This document shows positions 1 through 11,366 of a stretch of DNA of 64,000 bases, piece after piece. A program made the position numbers and the translations under genes. The notes under the pieces were generated by a model. It saw nothing but the letters and a program-made list of their open reading frames with translations, ran no database searches and was not told the origin of the DNA. Positions within the stretch are counted from its first letter, which is position 1; each line of letters starts with the position of its first letter. This stretch comes from Glaciimonas immobilis (GTDB lineage Bacteria; Pseudomonadota; Gammaproteobacteria; Burkholderiales; Burkholderiaceae_D), in assembly GCF_011947285.1 (NCBI RefSeq), contig NZ_JAAOZT010000003.1:186001-250000 (forward strand), written 5' to 3'.

Positions 1-2
1 TC

Positions 3-191
3 CTTTATTTCAGCTTTCGAGATATTCCTCAAAGAATAGCCTCCGTCCGTTCTCCCCGTTTTTATAGAAATATTGGAAGGGCTATCACACTAAGACTCTC
101 AGATGCCGATGTTACCGTAACGATACTTACGGACCCGGCTAAACCGGCGTACTTTGAAATGTTATTTTATTCATCTGAATCTGTTAAATAA
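3..191 (+). CDS. possible C-terminal end of a gene cut by the window start
   Basis: A frame stays open from the first bases of the window to TAA at 189-191, about 62 codons, with no start inside. The encoded end is mixed in composition and finishes in YSSESVK. I do not recognise the family. It lies upstream of the Dyp operon on the same strand, about 100 bases before the first gene. It could be the tail of a real gene or a chance open frame; the sequence left of the window would decide. Confidence 0.3.
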   Translation, partial: LYFSFRDIPQRIASVRSPRFYRNIGRAITLRLSDADVTVTILTDPAKPAYFEMLFYSSESVK

Positions 192-296
192 CACTATTCC
201 CCGATAAGCCTGTTGTCACGGCGCTTACCAGGGTTCAAAACCGCAGTTTGCTCCGGGCATCAACGTTGAGGCGTGCTCCGGTTACGGGAGAGTCCC

Positions 297-1028
297 ATGT
301 CCAACATCGCAGGAAAAGCCTATGCCATGAATGTCATCACACCGATCCGTTGGTACATGACATGGCTAAATAAACTTATTTTTTGGGCTGCACTTCAATT
401 TCCACGGACATTAAAAGGGCTCATGAACCTGTCCCTGATTCATTATGCGCGCTGGGTCATTGTTGGTCGTCATCAGTTCCCGCATCTGGATCCAAGCCAA
501 CCTAAAGAGAATCTGAAGTACGCTTATATGCTGTTTTTCAGTAACTTCAACGGAAGTTGGGATCAGTATGTCGACTCCTTCACATTTGCGATTCCGAGTG
601 GACTAGATATGTTCTGGAAGTGGAATCTACGTTATCCACGATCAGTGCCGTTGTCACCGTTCCATGAATACATTCAGTACAACCAGATTGAAACTTCGCA
701 TTATTACAATGCTTATCCTCTGGCCGCATCAAACGATATCAAGTCGGCTAAGGTCGTCAAGAATGCGTTGATTGCTTTCAATCAGGAATACGCCAACGCT
801 GCGCCGGAAATCTTCATTAAGCAGTATTACGCTCTGTTGCGAAGTGTGCAGAAAGATTTGGGCGATATGTCGCCAAGTCCGATTGTCAGTATGGCCGCAG
901 CTGAGGTGGAAAAAAGATGCGCCGGTGATGCATACCATGCCAAAGTTGCCCGCGATTTACTTGAAGTAATCGCCCATAAAGCCAGACAAAGCGAAATAGC
1001 AAAGAAAAAGGAGCTCGCAGATGGCTAA
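297..1028 (+). CDS. uncharacterised Dyp-operon protein 1
   Basis: A 243-residue protein of unknown function. I chose the ATG at 297 over an ATG 8 codons upstream because GGGAG sits just before it. It opens with NIAGKAYAMNVITPI, which resembles the start of the next protein (NIQGNAYALTILSPI) and the start of the Dyp peroxidase (DIQGNVVRAYG). A later block (FFSNFNGSWDQYV) also matches the next protein (VFSTNFHGELEPYL). It therefore appears to be a paralogue of its neighbour, and both may be remote single-module relatives of the Dyp fold; that part is inference. No heme-ligand motif, signal peptide or clear membrane segment is visible. The stop overlaps the next start by 8 bases, so the three genes form one operon. 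Confidence 0.75.
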   Translation: MSNIAGKAYAMNVITPIRWYMTWLNKLIFWAALQFPRTLKGLMNLSLIHYARWVIVGRHQFPHLDPSQPKENLKYAYMLFFSNFNGSWDQYVDSFTFAIPSGLDMFWKWNLRYPRSVPLSPFHEYIQYNQIETSHYYNAYPLAASNDIKSAKVVKNALIAFNQEYANAAPEIFIKQYYALLRSVQKDLGDMSPSPIVSMAAAEVEKRCAGDAYHAKVARDLLEVIAHKARQSEIAKKKELADG

Positions 1029-1728
1029 TATTCAGGGCAACGCTTATGCATTGACCATTTTGTCGCCGATCATAGAGGGTCATTTCAATGAGATCGCCTA
1101 TTCGGACGAGATCAAAGCGCGGTTGGAACAGTGGAATATGCTTCCGAACAGTCCTATGACGCGGGTACCGCAAACGTATTTATGCCGCTATTTTGTGCTG
1201 GACGATGTGGTTATTCAGTCGACGCCCGGGACCGATATATTTGGTCCGATTATCGATCTCCTGTCGATTTTCTCTGACAAAGTGCGTCGGGGTGCATTGC
1301 CGCAAGAAGATCATCTGGCATCTAAATATTTAGTTTTTTCGACCAATTTCCATGGTGAACTGGAACCGTATTTACGCGCAATGTGGAACGCCATCGGTAA
1401 AGAAATCATACACGTATGGGGCTTTTGTTACGGCTTTAAACTGGTCCACGATGCGGACAGTTTTGTTACGTACATGAAAAAATGTCAGCTGACGGCATCG
1501 CTATTTTTTGTGGGTTCGAATGACGAGTCACTGGATGAACAATTAAAAGCGCTGTATCTCAAACAGCAGTTCACCAATTTTGCTTTGCGAACACAAGGCA
1601 TGCCAGTGGCAGAATTACAAAAAGAATTTAACGATTTCATTCTGCGCGTCGAGCCAGCCAATGTCACCGGACCATCCTGGAAAGCCGGACAATATCGTTT
1701 AGATCAACATGAAAGGACTGCATTGTGA
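1021..1728 (+). CDS. uncharacterised Dyp-operon protein 2
   Basis: A 235-residue protein, paralogous to the preceding gene product. The shared parts are the N-terminal IQGNAYALTILSPI, a central VFSTNFHGELEPYL and a following FVTYMKK segment. A clear AAGGAG lies 7 bases before the ATG, which itself overlaps the upstream stop by 8 bases. The GTG start of the Dyp peroxidase overlaps this stop by 4 bases (GTGA), so translational coupling is likely. The GXXDG and heme-histidine motifs of true Dyp peroxidases are missing, so it is probably not a peroxidase. A role as partner or substrate-positioning protein of the peroxidase is only a guess from context. Confidence 0.75.
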   Translation: MANIQGNAYALTILSPIIEGHFNEIAYSDEIKARLEQWNMLPNSPMTRVPQTYLCRYFVLDDVVIQSTPGTDIFGPIIDLLSIFSDKVRRGALPQEDHLASKYLVFSTNFHGELEPYLRAMWNAIGKEIIHVWGFCYGFKLVHDADSFVTYMKKCQLTASLFFVGSNDESLDEQLKALYLKQQFTNFALRTQGMPVAELQKEFNDFILRVEPANVTGPSWKAGQYRLDQHERTAL

Positions 1729-3233
1729 CGCAAAAACTGGACTTGATGGATATTCAGGGAAATGTCGTTCGCGCTTATGGACGCTTTAATTTTCCTGTTG
1801 CGCGCTATCTTTTTTTAAATGTCATCGCACAAGCGCAAGGTAGAAAATTTATCACCGCTCTGCTGCCACAGATCACGAGTTCGGCAAATTGGGGGGCGGG
1901 CCCTGATGAAGTGCCAAAGCCAGCGGTAACGACCAACATTGCGTTCACGTATGAAGGACTGAAGGCGCTGGGATTACCGGGTGCATCATTGATTGGATTC
2001 CAACCGGAATTTATGATGGGAATGAAGGCGCGTAAAGACATATTGGGTGACGATGGCCCAAGCGCGCCCGAGCATTGGGACGCTATCTGGCAGGGCGACC
2101 AGGTCCACATATTTATTTCCCTCAATGCGCAGGACCAGGCGCATCTGGAAAAAAGCTATCAACAATTATTGGTGCTGATAGCAAACCATCCGGACAGCGT
2201 CATGGTCTTGGAAGGTCATCGCGGTGATGCGGCTGTGGATGATTTGCCGTATCAGGACGCCAGCGTTTTAAGAACTGCGGACGACAAACCTACCAGCAAA
2301 GAGCATTTTGGTTACACAGATGGCATTGGGGATCCTGTGTTTGAAGGATTGCCATGTCCGCCGGCTAGCGTCAATGGGCGCGGCAAGCAAACTGATGCGG
2401 GCTGGTTACCGCTGGCGACCGGTGAATTTATCCTTGGACATCTGGATGAAGCCAAAGAATATCCGGCGGCACCAAGTCCTGTTTCATTTGCGCGCAATGG
2501 TAGCTTTTTGGTATATCGCAAGTTGCATCAAAACGTCGGAAAATTTAACGAATTGTTGGATAAAGAAGCAAAAACCTATCCCGGAGGAAGGGAATTGCTA
2601 GCCGCCAAATTCATTGGTCGATGGCGTGACAACGGCGCGCCGCTGGCGTCCACGCCTGATCAAAAAAGCAAGAATGCGTGGGACATAATTTTCAATAAAG
2701 CAGAGAATCCGGAAAAGGACAATATGCTGAGCAACTTCACTTTCGATGACGATAGAGAAGGCGCGAAATGTCCATTCAGTTCCCACCTGCGAAGAATTAA
2801 TCCGCGTGCATCGATGGAACTTGATAAAGATGCATTTGATACACCCGGAGCGCTATCCAATCGCCGCCGTATTCTGCGGCGCGGTCTGCCTTACGGCATC
2901 GCCAAAGACCAGACAAAAAACGATGGTAATCACGGCATTATCATGATGATGATCAACGTCGATATCAACCGGCAATTCGAGTTTATTCAGCAGCAATGGA
3001 TTAATTACGGGAATGACTTCGGCGCTGGCAACGATAAGGAAATCATTCTCGGCAATCACAATGACGTAAATCCCAGCAAGGCAGTTATTCAGGTCGATCC
3101 GGATAGCGATCAGCCACCTTATTTTGTTCAGAATATTCCACGGCTGGTGGAAACCAGAGGCGGAGATTATTTCTTTATTCCCGGTATCACAGCGCTGCGA
3201 TTGATCGCTAAGGGGCTAGTCGATCCTACGTAG
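1725..3233 (+). CDS. Dyp-type heme peroxidase
   Basis: A 502-residue dye-decolorising-type peroxidase, a heme enzyme that uses H2O2 to oxidise bulky organic substrates. The family's GXXDG signature appears as GYTDGIGDP near residue 196, supplying the distal Asp. The proximal heme histidine is in the segment CPFSSHLRRINPR near residue 354. The length suits the longer Dyp subgroup. There is no Tat or Sec signal peptide, so it is probably cytoplasmic. The start is GTG, overlapping the previous stop, with AAAGGA upstream. The operon context is two small Dyp-like proteins upstream and a broken cytochrome P450 downstream. The physiological substrate is unknown. Confidence 0.9.
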   Translation: MTQKLDLMDIQGNVVRAYGRFNFPVARYLFLNVIAQAQGRKFITALLPQITSSANWGAGPDEVPKPAVTTNIAFTYEGLKALGLPGASLIGFQPEFMMGMKARKDILGDDGPSAPEHWDAIWQGDQVHIFISLNAQDQAHLEKSYQQLLVLIANHPDSVMVLEGHRGDAAVDDLPYQDASVLRTADDKPTSKEHFGYTDGIGDPVFEGLPCPPASVNGRGKQTDAGWLPLATGEFILGHLDEAKEYPAAPSPVSFARNGSFLVYRKLHQNVGKFNELLDKEAKTYPGGRELLAAKFIGRWRDNGAPLASTPDQKSKNAWDIIFNKAENPEKDNMLSNFTFDDDREGAKCPFSSHLRRINPRASMELDKDAFDTPGALSNRRRILRRGLPYGIAKDQTKNDGNHGIIMMMINVDINRQFEFIQQQWINYGNDFGAGNDKEIILGNHNDVNPSKAVIQVDPDSDQPPYFVQNIPRLVETRGGDYFFIPGITALRLIAKGLVDPT

Positions 3234-3433
3234 ATGGTTTGCCAGCGATCCGACGGGCGGGATAATGTTGCCACCCCGGCGAGGGCGCAATAAACACTGA
3301 GATGCATATTGCCGAAATTGATCTGTAATATGATTTTTCAGTGGGGACGCTGCACGTCTGACAACAAGGCAACCATTAATTCTCAGAATGGTATGCATTC
3401 GGTCAATTCAAAAAATTACGCAACAATAAAACC

Positions 3434-3953
3434 ATGTCAATTAAAGAAAAAATCCAGGCCTTCGTTCAAAGTCACCTCCCGTTGTTTTATGGATATTGCG
3501 TAACTTCAAATTAATTTTTACGTTCAATAAAATTACTTTGGTCACCCGTTTACCGATATCCAAAAGGTGTTATCGCGTCCCGATGTATTTGGCGTGACTT
3601 ACGCGGAAAAGATGGCGGTCGTTGCGGCGGGCGGCAATTTCTTTTTGGGGATGGACAATACCCCGTCCTACACGCGAGACGTTTCAAATATGCGGTTGGT
3701 CATACGTCGTGATGGTTTGAGTCAGATTATTGCGCCAATGATTTTACGCCTGACCAATGAGGTAATAGCAAAGCACGCGGGAAAAATTGATATGGTTAAA
3801 GATATCAGTGCGGTAGTCCCGGCCCGTTTCGTCAAAGAATATATGGGCGTTGCCGGGCCTGGCGAAAATAATTTAATTGAGGAGACGACTTATCTCTTTG
3901 AATATTTATTTTATCCAGCAAATCCTTTCAACCAACTCCACATCCAAACTTAA
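3434..3953 (+). pseudogene. cytochrome P450 remnant: two frameshifts and lost C-terminal half
   Basis: Three overlapping frames encode consecutive pieces of a P450 N-terminus. ATG at 3434 gives MSIKEKIQAFVQSHLPLFYG. A second frame from about 3493 gives LRNFKLIFTFNKITLVTR. A third, from about 3549, gives FTDIQKVLSRPDVFGVTYAEK and runs on through LGMDNTPSYTRDVSNMR to a stop at 3953. Each junction is repaired by adding one base, near 3492 and in the CGTTTACC run near 3550. Only about 170 of roughly 400 residues remain. The I-helix, the ExxR motif and the Cys heme-ligand loop are gone, and proB follows 31 bases later, convergently. It cannot be a working P450. P450 genes next to Dyp operons are plausible ancestral partners. 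Confidence 0.85.
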
Positions 3954-3984
3954 TATGTCATTCTCGCCAGATAAGCCATTCAAA

Positions 3985-5103
3985 TTACAGCAACACCATA
4001 TTATCGCGATGGATCAGTTCTGACTTTTCAACGAAGCCTAGAATTGCGGCAATCTCTGATGAAGGGTGGCGGATGATTTTTCTTGCTTCGGCGCTGGTGT
4101 AGTTGGTGATTCCGCGGGCGATTGAGCGGCCATCGCTGGTTACGCAGGTGATGACATCGCCGCGGCCGAATTCGCCCATTACATCTGTGACGCCTATCGG
4201 TAGCAATGACTTGCCCTCTTGGGTCAGTTTTTGTACCGCGCCTGCATCTAGCACTACTTTACCGGCTGTCTTCAGGTGATCCGCCATCCATTGCTTGCGG
4301 GCCGTTAGCTGACCGGTTTGTGCATTTAACTGGGTGCCGATTGCTTCGCCAGCGGCCAGACGCGTCAGTACGTTGGCTTCGCGGCCCCAGGCAATCACTG
4401 TGTGGGCGCCCGAAGTTGCTGCGCGCTTGGCAGCAAAAATTTTGGTGAGCATACCACCGCGACCAATGCTGGTGCCGGCGTCACCGGCCATTATTTCGAG
4501 CGCCGGATCGCCGGCTTGCGCCTCATGAACGAACCTGGCATCTGGATTTTTGCGTGGGTCGGCAGTGAACAGGCCCCTTTGGTCAGTCAAAATAATCAGG
4601 GCTTCAGCCTCGATCAAATTGGCTACCAGCGCACCTAGCGTGTCGTTGTCACCGAACTTGATTTCGTCGGTGACGACCGTGTCGTTTTCATTGATGATTG
4701 GAATAACGCCAAAACGCAGCAACGTAAAAAGGGTGGAGCGCGCATTCAAATAGCGCTCACGATCTGCCAGATCGGCATGCGTCAACAGGACTTGGGCGGT
4801 ATGGATATCGTGCAGGCGAAAGCTGGTTTCGTAAATTTGGGCAAGGCCCATTTGTCCAACTGCGGCACAAGCCTGCAGCTCATCAATACTGGTGGGGCGC
4901 TTGTCAAACCCAAGTCGCTGCATACCCTCGGCGACAGCACCGGAACTGACTAAAACTACTTCTTTGCCCATCGCACGCAACGCTGAAATCTGGGCGGCCC
5001 ATGTCGCAATCGCTTCGCTATCGAGTCCTTTGCCGTCATTGGTGACCAGCGAAGAACCGACCTTGATGATGATACGTTTAGCTTTTTGAATGACGGAATT
5101 CAT
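3985..5103 (-). CDS. proB: glutamate 5-kinase
   Basis: ProB phosphorylates glutamate with ATP, the first step of proline synthesis, in the cytoplasm. The 372-residue protein starts at the ATG at 5103 ([18 protein letters not shown]), which fits the family; the frame is open for 39 codons further upstream but that extension looks non-homologous. The amino acid kinase domain covers roughly residues 1-260, with [18 protein letters not shown] and the GDNDTLGA stretch. A PUA domain follows at about 285-360 (GKVVLDAGA ... GRGDVITC). It lies downstream of obgE on the same strand, the usual betaproteobacterial order. Confidence 0.96.
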   Translation of the reverse strand: MNSVIQKAKRIIIKVGSSLVTNDGKGLDSEAIATWAAQISALRAMGKEVVLVSSGAVAEGMQRLGFDKRPTSIDELQACAAVGQMGLAQIYETSFRLHDIHTAQVLLTHADLADRERYLNARSTLFTLLRFGVIPIINENDTVVTDEIKFGDNDTLGALVANLIEAEALIILTDQRGLFTADPRKNPDARFVHEAQAGDPALEIMAGDAGTSIGRGGMLTKIFAAKRAATSGAHTVIAWGREANVLTRLAAGEAIGTQLNAQTGQLTARKQWMADHLKTAGKVVLDAGAVQKLTQEGKSLLPIGVTDVMGEFGRGDVITCVTSDGRSIARGITNYTSAEARKIIRHPSSEIAAILGFVEKSELIHRDNMVLL

Positions 5104-5375
5104 ATTTTTATCTGCCACAGCCAATAGCACCTTTTCGGCGCTGATAATAAAAAACCGATATCGCCAGAGCAAATAAGCGCTAGCCATATCGGTTGATGGG
5201 CGGACCCAATTTGCCTGCACATTCTACTGCATCTTATCGCAACGTAACATAAGCCACGGTAAACATAACGTAAAAGCAAGGTAGCGCTTAACAGCCCGCA
5301 GCGCCCCGGCATCAGATGGTGCGTTGCTGTCTGGCCCTTGATTCACACGCAGGCCGCGTATCGTTGCCTGCACTC

Positions 5376-7122
<1,747 letters not shown>

Positions 7123-7151
7123 AAAAAGGCTCTACCAGCGGCAGAGCCTTT
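7123..7151 (-). terminator. Rho-independent terminator of rplU-rpmA
   Basis: AAAGGCTCT and AGAGCCTTT form a perfect 9-bp stem around a 9-base loop. Read on the minus strand it ends in a run of five T, about 50 bases after the rpmA stop. Confidence 0.85.
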
Positions 7152-7203
7152 AGCGGCAAAGCTTGCGCCTCGCGCTAATCACTTCAAACGCTGTGCGCTA
7201 TGC

Positions 7204-7497
7204 TTACGCAGCAACAGCGGCAGAAGCTGCTACTGCAGTAGCAGCAGCTACAACAGTAACGTATTGACGCTTTGCAGCGCCCTTGATTACAAATTGTACT
7301 TTGCCTTGAATCAGTGCGAACAGGGTGTGATCCTTGCCCATGCCAACATTTTCGCCTGGATGCGTCTTAGTGCCGCGTTGACGAATAATGATGCCGCCAG
7401 CATTGATAGCCTGACCACCGTAGACCTTGACGCCGAGTCGCTTTGACTCTGAGTCACGGCCGTTGCGCGTAGTGCCGCCGCCTTTTTTATGTGCCAT
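7204..7497 (-). CDS. rpmA: 50S ribosomal protein L27
   Basis: L27 sits in the large ribosomal subunit near the peptidyl transferase centre. The start [16 protein letters not shown] is the conserved N-terminus, and [16 protein letters not shown] is the family signature. At 97 residues it is about ten longer than usual, through an alanine-rich tail ([14 protein letters not shown]) that looks low-complexity. It follows rplU by 70 bases and is closed by the terminator at 7123-7151. Confidence 0.97.
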   Translation of the reverse strand: MAHKKGGGTTRNGRDSESKRLGVKVYGGQAINAGGIIIRQRGTKTHPGENVGMGKDHTLFALIQGKVQFVIKGAAKRQYVTVVAAATAVAASAAVAA

Positions 7498-7567
7498 TTA
7501 AAACTCCTGGTATCTGGTTAAGTCAATCAACGATTATTTTGCTAAATACACAAAATAAATATGCAAA

Positions 7568-7879
7568 TTAAGCGTTGATTGAAACGATTTGAATTTCGGT
7601 GTAATTTTGACGATGGCCTTGATGCTTCTGATAATGCTTACGACGACGCATTTTGAAGATCTTGACTTTATCGTGGCGCCCTTGCGCCAATACCTTAACC
7701 GACACCGTAGCACCTTCAACCAAGGGCGCCCCAACCTGCAGGGTATCGCCAGCGCCAACTGCAAGCACTTGATCAATAGTGAGTTCGGTGCCAATGTCTG
7801 CAGGTATCTGTTCTATTTTAAGTTTTTCGCCGGCAATAACTTTATATTGTTTGCCACCGGTTTTTATGACCGCATACAT
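7568..7879 (-). CDS. rplU: 50S ribosomal protein L21
   Basis: L21 binds 23S rRNA in the large subunit. The start is the ATG at 7879 ([14 protein letters not shown]), with GAGG six bases ahead; an ATG four codons upstream is open but lacks this spacing. It has 103 residues, normal for the family, with the basic stretch [16 protein letters not shown] near the C-terminus. It is co-transcribed with rpmA. Confidence 0.97.
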   Translation of the reverse strand: MYAVIKTGGKQYKVIAGEKLKIEQIPADIGTELTIDQVLAVGAGDTLQVGAPLVEGATVSVKVLAQGRHDKVKIFKMRRRKHYQKHQGHRQNYTEIQIVSINA

Positions 7880-8125
7880 ATGAAACCTCATCGAAATAAT
7901 TGAAGAACCAACAACAATTCATCACCCCGCTACGGCATAAAACATCATCCGGAGTCGGGAGAACCTGAGATTATACATAGTCTTGATCCGAACGTCAAAA
8001 ACTCTTGACAATTGTATTAAGCACACCATAATTGTGTCGCATTTCAGTCTCGTCAGCGGCATACGCCACTTTTTCATATAATGACTACATTCTGAATATT
8101 AATCTGAACATTTAAAGGTATTGCC

Positions 8126-8437
8126 ATGAGCGAAGTACAAGCGTGGATCAAAGAAACCGTGACTCAAAACCCAGTGGTTTTGTTCATGAAGGGCACAGCA
8201 CAATTTCCACAATGCGGTTTTTCCGGTCGTGCCATCCAGCTATTAAAAGCTAATGGCGCAGAAAACATCGTCACCATCAACGTGCTGGAAGACCCTGCCG
8301 TGCGCCAAGGCATCAAGGACTATTCTAACTGGCCGACCGTCCCGCAACTCTACGTCAAAGGCGAGTTCGTTGGCGGCTCAGACATCATGAACGAGATGCA
8401 TGAGTCCGGCGAGCTAAAAACCCTATTGGTGCCTTAA
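8126..8437 (+). CDS. grxD: monothiol glutaredoxin Grx4 type
   Basis: A 103-residue CGFS monothiol glutaredoxin. This family carries or relays a [2Fe-2S] cluster, with glutathione as ligand, in iron-sulfur protein maturation. The active site reads FPQCGFSGRA, and the cis-proline segment is WPTVPQLYVKGEFVGGSD. The start follows TAAAGG. ubiX begins 10 bases downstream, so the two genes are probably co-transcribed. Confidence 0.95.
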   Translation: MSEVQAWIKETVTQNPVVLFMKGTAQFPQCGFSGRAIQLLKANGAENIVTINVLEDPAVRQGIKDYSNWPTVPQLYVKGEFVGGSDIMNEMHESGELKTLLVP

Positions 8438-8447
8438 GCAGATCCGG

Positions 8448-9152
8448 GTGTCAGCCACGTCCGCAGAGCACGCAACACCGCTACTCTTGTCGCCCGAGTC
8501 GGTTAACCCGCTGGTAGCAGCGGCGCGTCCTGATCCGTCCGCAGGAACGCGAGCGCGACCGCAACCACGCCGCCTGATTGTCGCCATCACTGGTGCCACG
8601 GGCGTTGCGTATGGCGTGCGGCTATTGCAATTTATGCGAGAGATGCCAGAAATAGAGTCACATTTGTTGATCTCAGACGCCGGCGTACTGAATTTGCATC
8701 AAGAACTGGATATGCGCCGTAAAGAGGTCGAGGCCCTGGCGGATGTGTCGTATAACGTGCGGGATGTCGGTGCATCGATTGCAAGCGGCTCGTTTCAGTC
8801 CGACGGCATGATCGTGGCACCCTGCTCCATGAAGACGCTGGCGGCAGTAGCGAACGGATTATCAGACAACCTGATCACACGTGCGGCGGATGTGGTCCTT
8901 AAAGAGCGGCGGAGGCTGACGTTAATGGTCCGCGAGACGCCCTTTAATTTGGCCCACCTGCGCAATATGACGAGCGTGACCGAGATGGGCGGGATTATTT
9001 TCCCGCCGCTCCCAGGGTTTTACCACCGCCCAAAAAGTATCAACGAGATGATCGATCATACGGTGGGACGCGTACTTGATCTGTATGGCATAACGCATAC
9101 GTTGACACCGCGCTGGGCCGGTATGAAGGCAGACTCTAAAATGGATACTTAA
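8448..9152 (+). CDS. ubiX: flavin prenyltransferase UbiX
   Basis: UbiX makes prenylated FMN, the cofactor of the UbiD decarboxylase in ubiquinone synthesis. The FMN-binding Rossmann start is LIVAITGATGVAYG near residue 43. It also has the SDGMIVAPCSMKTLA motif and the MVRETPFNLAHLRNM stretch typical of the family. The GTG at 8448 gives 234 residues, about 40 more than usual at the N-terminus. That leader is proline- and alanine-rich and may be non-native, so a later start is possible. It lies 10 bases after grxD. Confidence 0.94.
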   Translation: MSATSAEHATPLLLSPESVNPLVAAARPDPSAGTRARPQPRRLIVAITGATGVAYGVRLLQFMREMPEIESHLLISDAGVLNLHQELDMRRKEVEALADVSYNVRDVGASIASGSFQSDGMIVAPCSMKTLAAVANGLSDNLITRAADVVLKERRRLTLMVRETPFNLAHLRNMTSVTEMGGIIFPPLPGFYHRPKSINEMIDHTVGRVLDLYGITHTLTPRWAGMKADSKMDT

Positions 9153-9281
9153 GCAGGTGCCTGCGTAGATACTTTGTAGCTACTCAGGCAAAAAGCCGAC
9201 TTCACAATCAGCTCCTCTGCCATTTCCTGCCTCATTCCCCATTCACCCAGATATCCACACCAGAATTACTCCCCCGCAACG

Positions 9282-11366
9282 CTAGCGCCCGCTACGTCCT
9301 TCTAGCCAGGCATTCCGTGCGCTTAGCAATGCCACTGGTTTCGACTCCACCTTCAGGTCAAATTGTGGGGTCGCATCGGCAAGCAGTTTTACGCTAAAAA
9401 CCAATAACTCATCGCGCCGGAATACATGTATCGTCACACTATCGCCGACGCGATAGCGTGCGAGAAGTACGTCCAGACTGGCCGTAACCCGGATGCCATC
9501 GAGTGCCATCAACACGTCGCCCGCGGACAAACCTGCACGATGCGCCGCACCGCCTTCATACACATTGGCGATCTTGCTTTCTGCACCGATACGGGTGATA
9601 CGTGCGCCTAATCCCGGCTTAGCGCTGTTGCGGCTATCGTTCCGGTTGTCATTAATTACTACCCCGGCGTTGGCAAATAGTTTGGCCAGCGGCAGATCTT
9701 CCGTGCCATGCACATAACGGTCGAAAAAACGTTTTAGTTTAAGTCCGGTTACCGCATCAAACAAGGCTTCGACCTCCGCTTCAGTGACACCACGCCCGGA
9801 CAATGCGTTGTCGGCAAAAAAATCCCGGCCGTATTTTTGCCACAACGCACGCATCACGTCATCGAGTGATTTCTTGTTGCGGGTTTCACTGCGTATCATC
9901 AAATCCAGCGCCAGCGCTACCAGCGAACCTTTAGTGTAATAGCTGATGATCGCGTTTGGTGCGTTTTCGTCCTGGCGGTAATATTTAACCCACGCATCGA
10001 AGCTGGAATCAGCGACGCTTTGTTTGCGACGACCGCTGCCGAGCAAGACGCCGTTAATGGTTTTAGCGACCATTTTCAAATATTGCGCCTCATCAATCAG
10101 GCCGCATCGGAATAGCATCAAGTCGTCGTAATAACTGGTAAAACCCTCAAATAACCACAACAAGGGGGTATAGTTTTCTACCTGTAGATCGTAGGGCGCA
10201 AACGCAGCTGGCTTGATGCGCTTGACGTTCCATGTGTGGAAGTACTCGTGACTACACAAACCCAGAAATGTGCGATAACCATCACTGGTTTCTGGCTGCC
10301 CTTTTACCGGCAGATCGGCCCTGGCGCAAATCAGGGCCGTCGATGCGCGATGCTCCAGCCCACCATAACCATCGCCCACCGCTAACGTCAAAAACACATA
10401 CCGTTGCATCGGAGCCTGTTTGGCAAATTTGCTTCCGGCTGGCTCAAAAAACGCAATCTGCGTTTCACAGATTTTTTTCAAGTCCGCGCTTAGCCGCGTC
10501 ATATCCAGATTCGGCACATTGCCGGTAATGGCGATCTCATGCGGGACCCCATGCGCCTTGAAGGTGGCGAGCTGAAACAATCCCATCTCCACCGGATGGT
10601 CAATCAATTCATCGTAATTGGACGCCGCATAACTGCCGAATGCACCGCGTGCCGCCTTCAATGTCGGCAACGCTGTGGCGATCCGCCAATCGCTATAGGC
10701 GTCACCCGACGGCCGCTGAATGTCGACGATATGGCGAGCGCTTTCTTGCCCGACTACGCGCAAAAATACACTGGTGCCATTGAAGAAACCGTGCGTCTGA
10801 TCCAGGTGCGCCGCCCGCACCGACAAATCCCACGCGTACACTTGGTAATGTAACGTCAGCGGCCCCTCACAAGGCGCAGCTTGCCATGAGTGCTTGTCGC
10901 GTTTTTTTAAGGCGATCGTGCGACCATTTGATTCGCCCCGAATCTGCACAATATGCCGCCCAAACTCGCGGATCATATAACTACCGGGAATCCACGCGGG
11001 TAGCGCGACGATCTGTCCGACTGCTGCTGGCGCATCGATAACCAGCGTCACCGCGAACAAATGCGCTGCAGGGTCGGCTGCCACGATACTGTATTGAAGC
11101 GCGCTGCTGGGCGCGCTAGCGCTGGACAGCACATTGCGTTTAGAGACCGCCGCGGAGGATGACCTAACTAATAATTTAATAGCTGCTTTGCCCGATGTTT
11201 TATCCACTAAGCTGCGTGATAATTTCGCGCACGGCTTGGCATCTGCCTTGATATCGTGCTTGGCTACGCGGGTAGAGGAGCGGTAGCCGATCGACTTATT
11301 GCTCGATTTTTGGACCGCTTTCGCGAGCGTTTTAATGCTGGATTTTTGCATAGATTCAGGCACCAA
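9282..11366 (-). CDS. M61 family metallopeptidase with PDZ domain
   Basis: A glycyl-aminopeptidase-type M61 protease of about 694 residues. The zinc motif HEYFH is near residue 372, followed by the downstream glutamate in LFEGFTSYYDD. The N-terminal beta domain (GSYMIREFGRHI) precedes it and a C-terminal PDZ domain follows (GLSAGDVLMALDG). The first 85 residues are Lys/Ser-rich low complexity and not part of the family. GAGAGG supports a TTG at 11366 or a GTG at 11363, overlapping the upstream gene; an ATG at 11351 is the alternative. The natural substrate is unknown. Confidence 0.9.
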   Translation of the reverse strand: MVPESMQKSSIKTLAKAVQKSSNKSIGYRSSTRVAKHDIKADAKPCAKLSRSLVDKTSGKAAIKLLVRSSSAAVSKRNVLSSASAPSSALQYSIVAADPAAHLFAVTLVIDAPAAVGQIVALPAWIPGSYMIREFGRHIVQIRGESNGRTIALKKRDKHSWQAAPCEGPLTLHYQVYAWDLSVRAAHLDQTHGFFNGTSVFLRVVGQESARHIVDIQRPSGDAYSDWRIATALPTLKAARGAFGSYAASNYDELIDHPVEMGLFQLATFKAHGVPHEIAITGNVPNLDMTRLSADLKKICETQIAFFEPAGSKFAKQAPMQRYVFLTLAVGDGYGGLEHRASTALICARADLPVKGQPETSDGYRTFLGLCSHEYFHTWNVKRIKPAAFAPYDLQVENYTPLLWLFEGFTSYYDDLMLFRCGLIDEAQYLKMVAKTINGVLLGSGRRKQSVADSSFDAWVKYYRQDENAPNAIISYYTKGSLVALALDLMIRSETRNKKSLDDVMRALWQKYGRDFFADNALSGRGVTEAEVEALFDAVTGLKLKRFFDRYVHGTEDLPLAKLFANAGVVINDNRNDSRNSAKPGLGARITRIGAESKIANVYEGGAAHRAGLSAGDVLMALDGIRVTASLDVLLARYRVGDSVTIHVFRRDELLVFSVKLLADATPQFDLKVESKPVALLSARNAWLEGRSGR

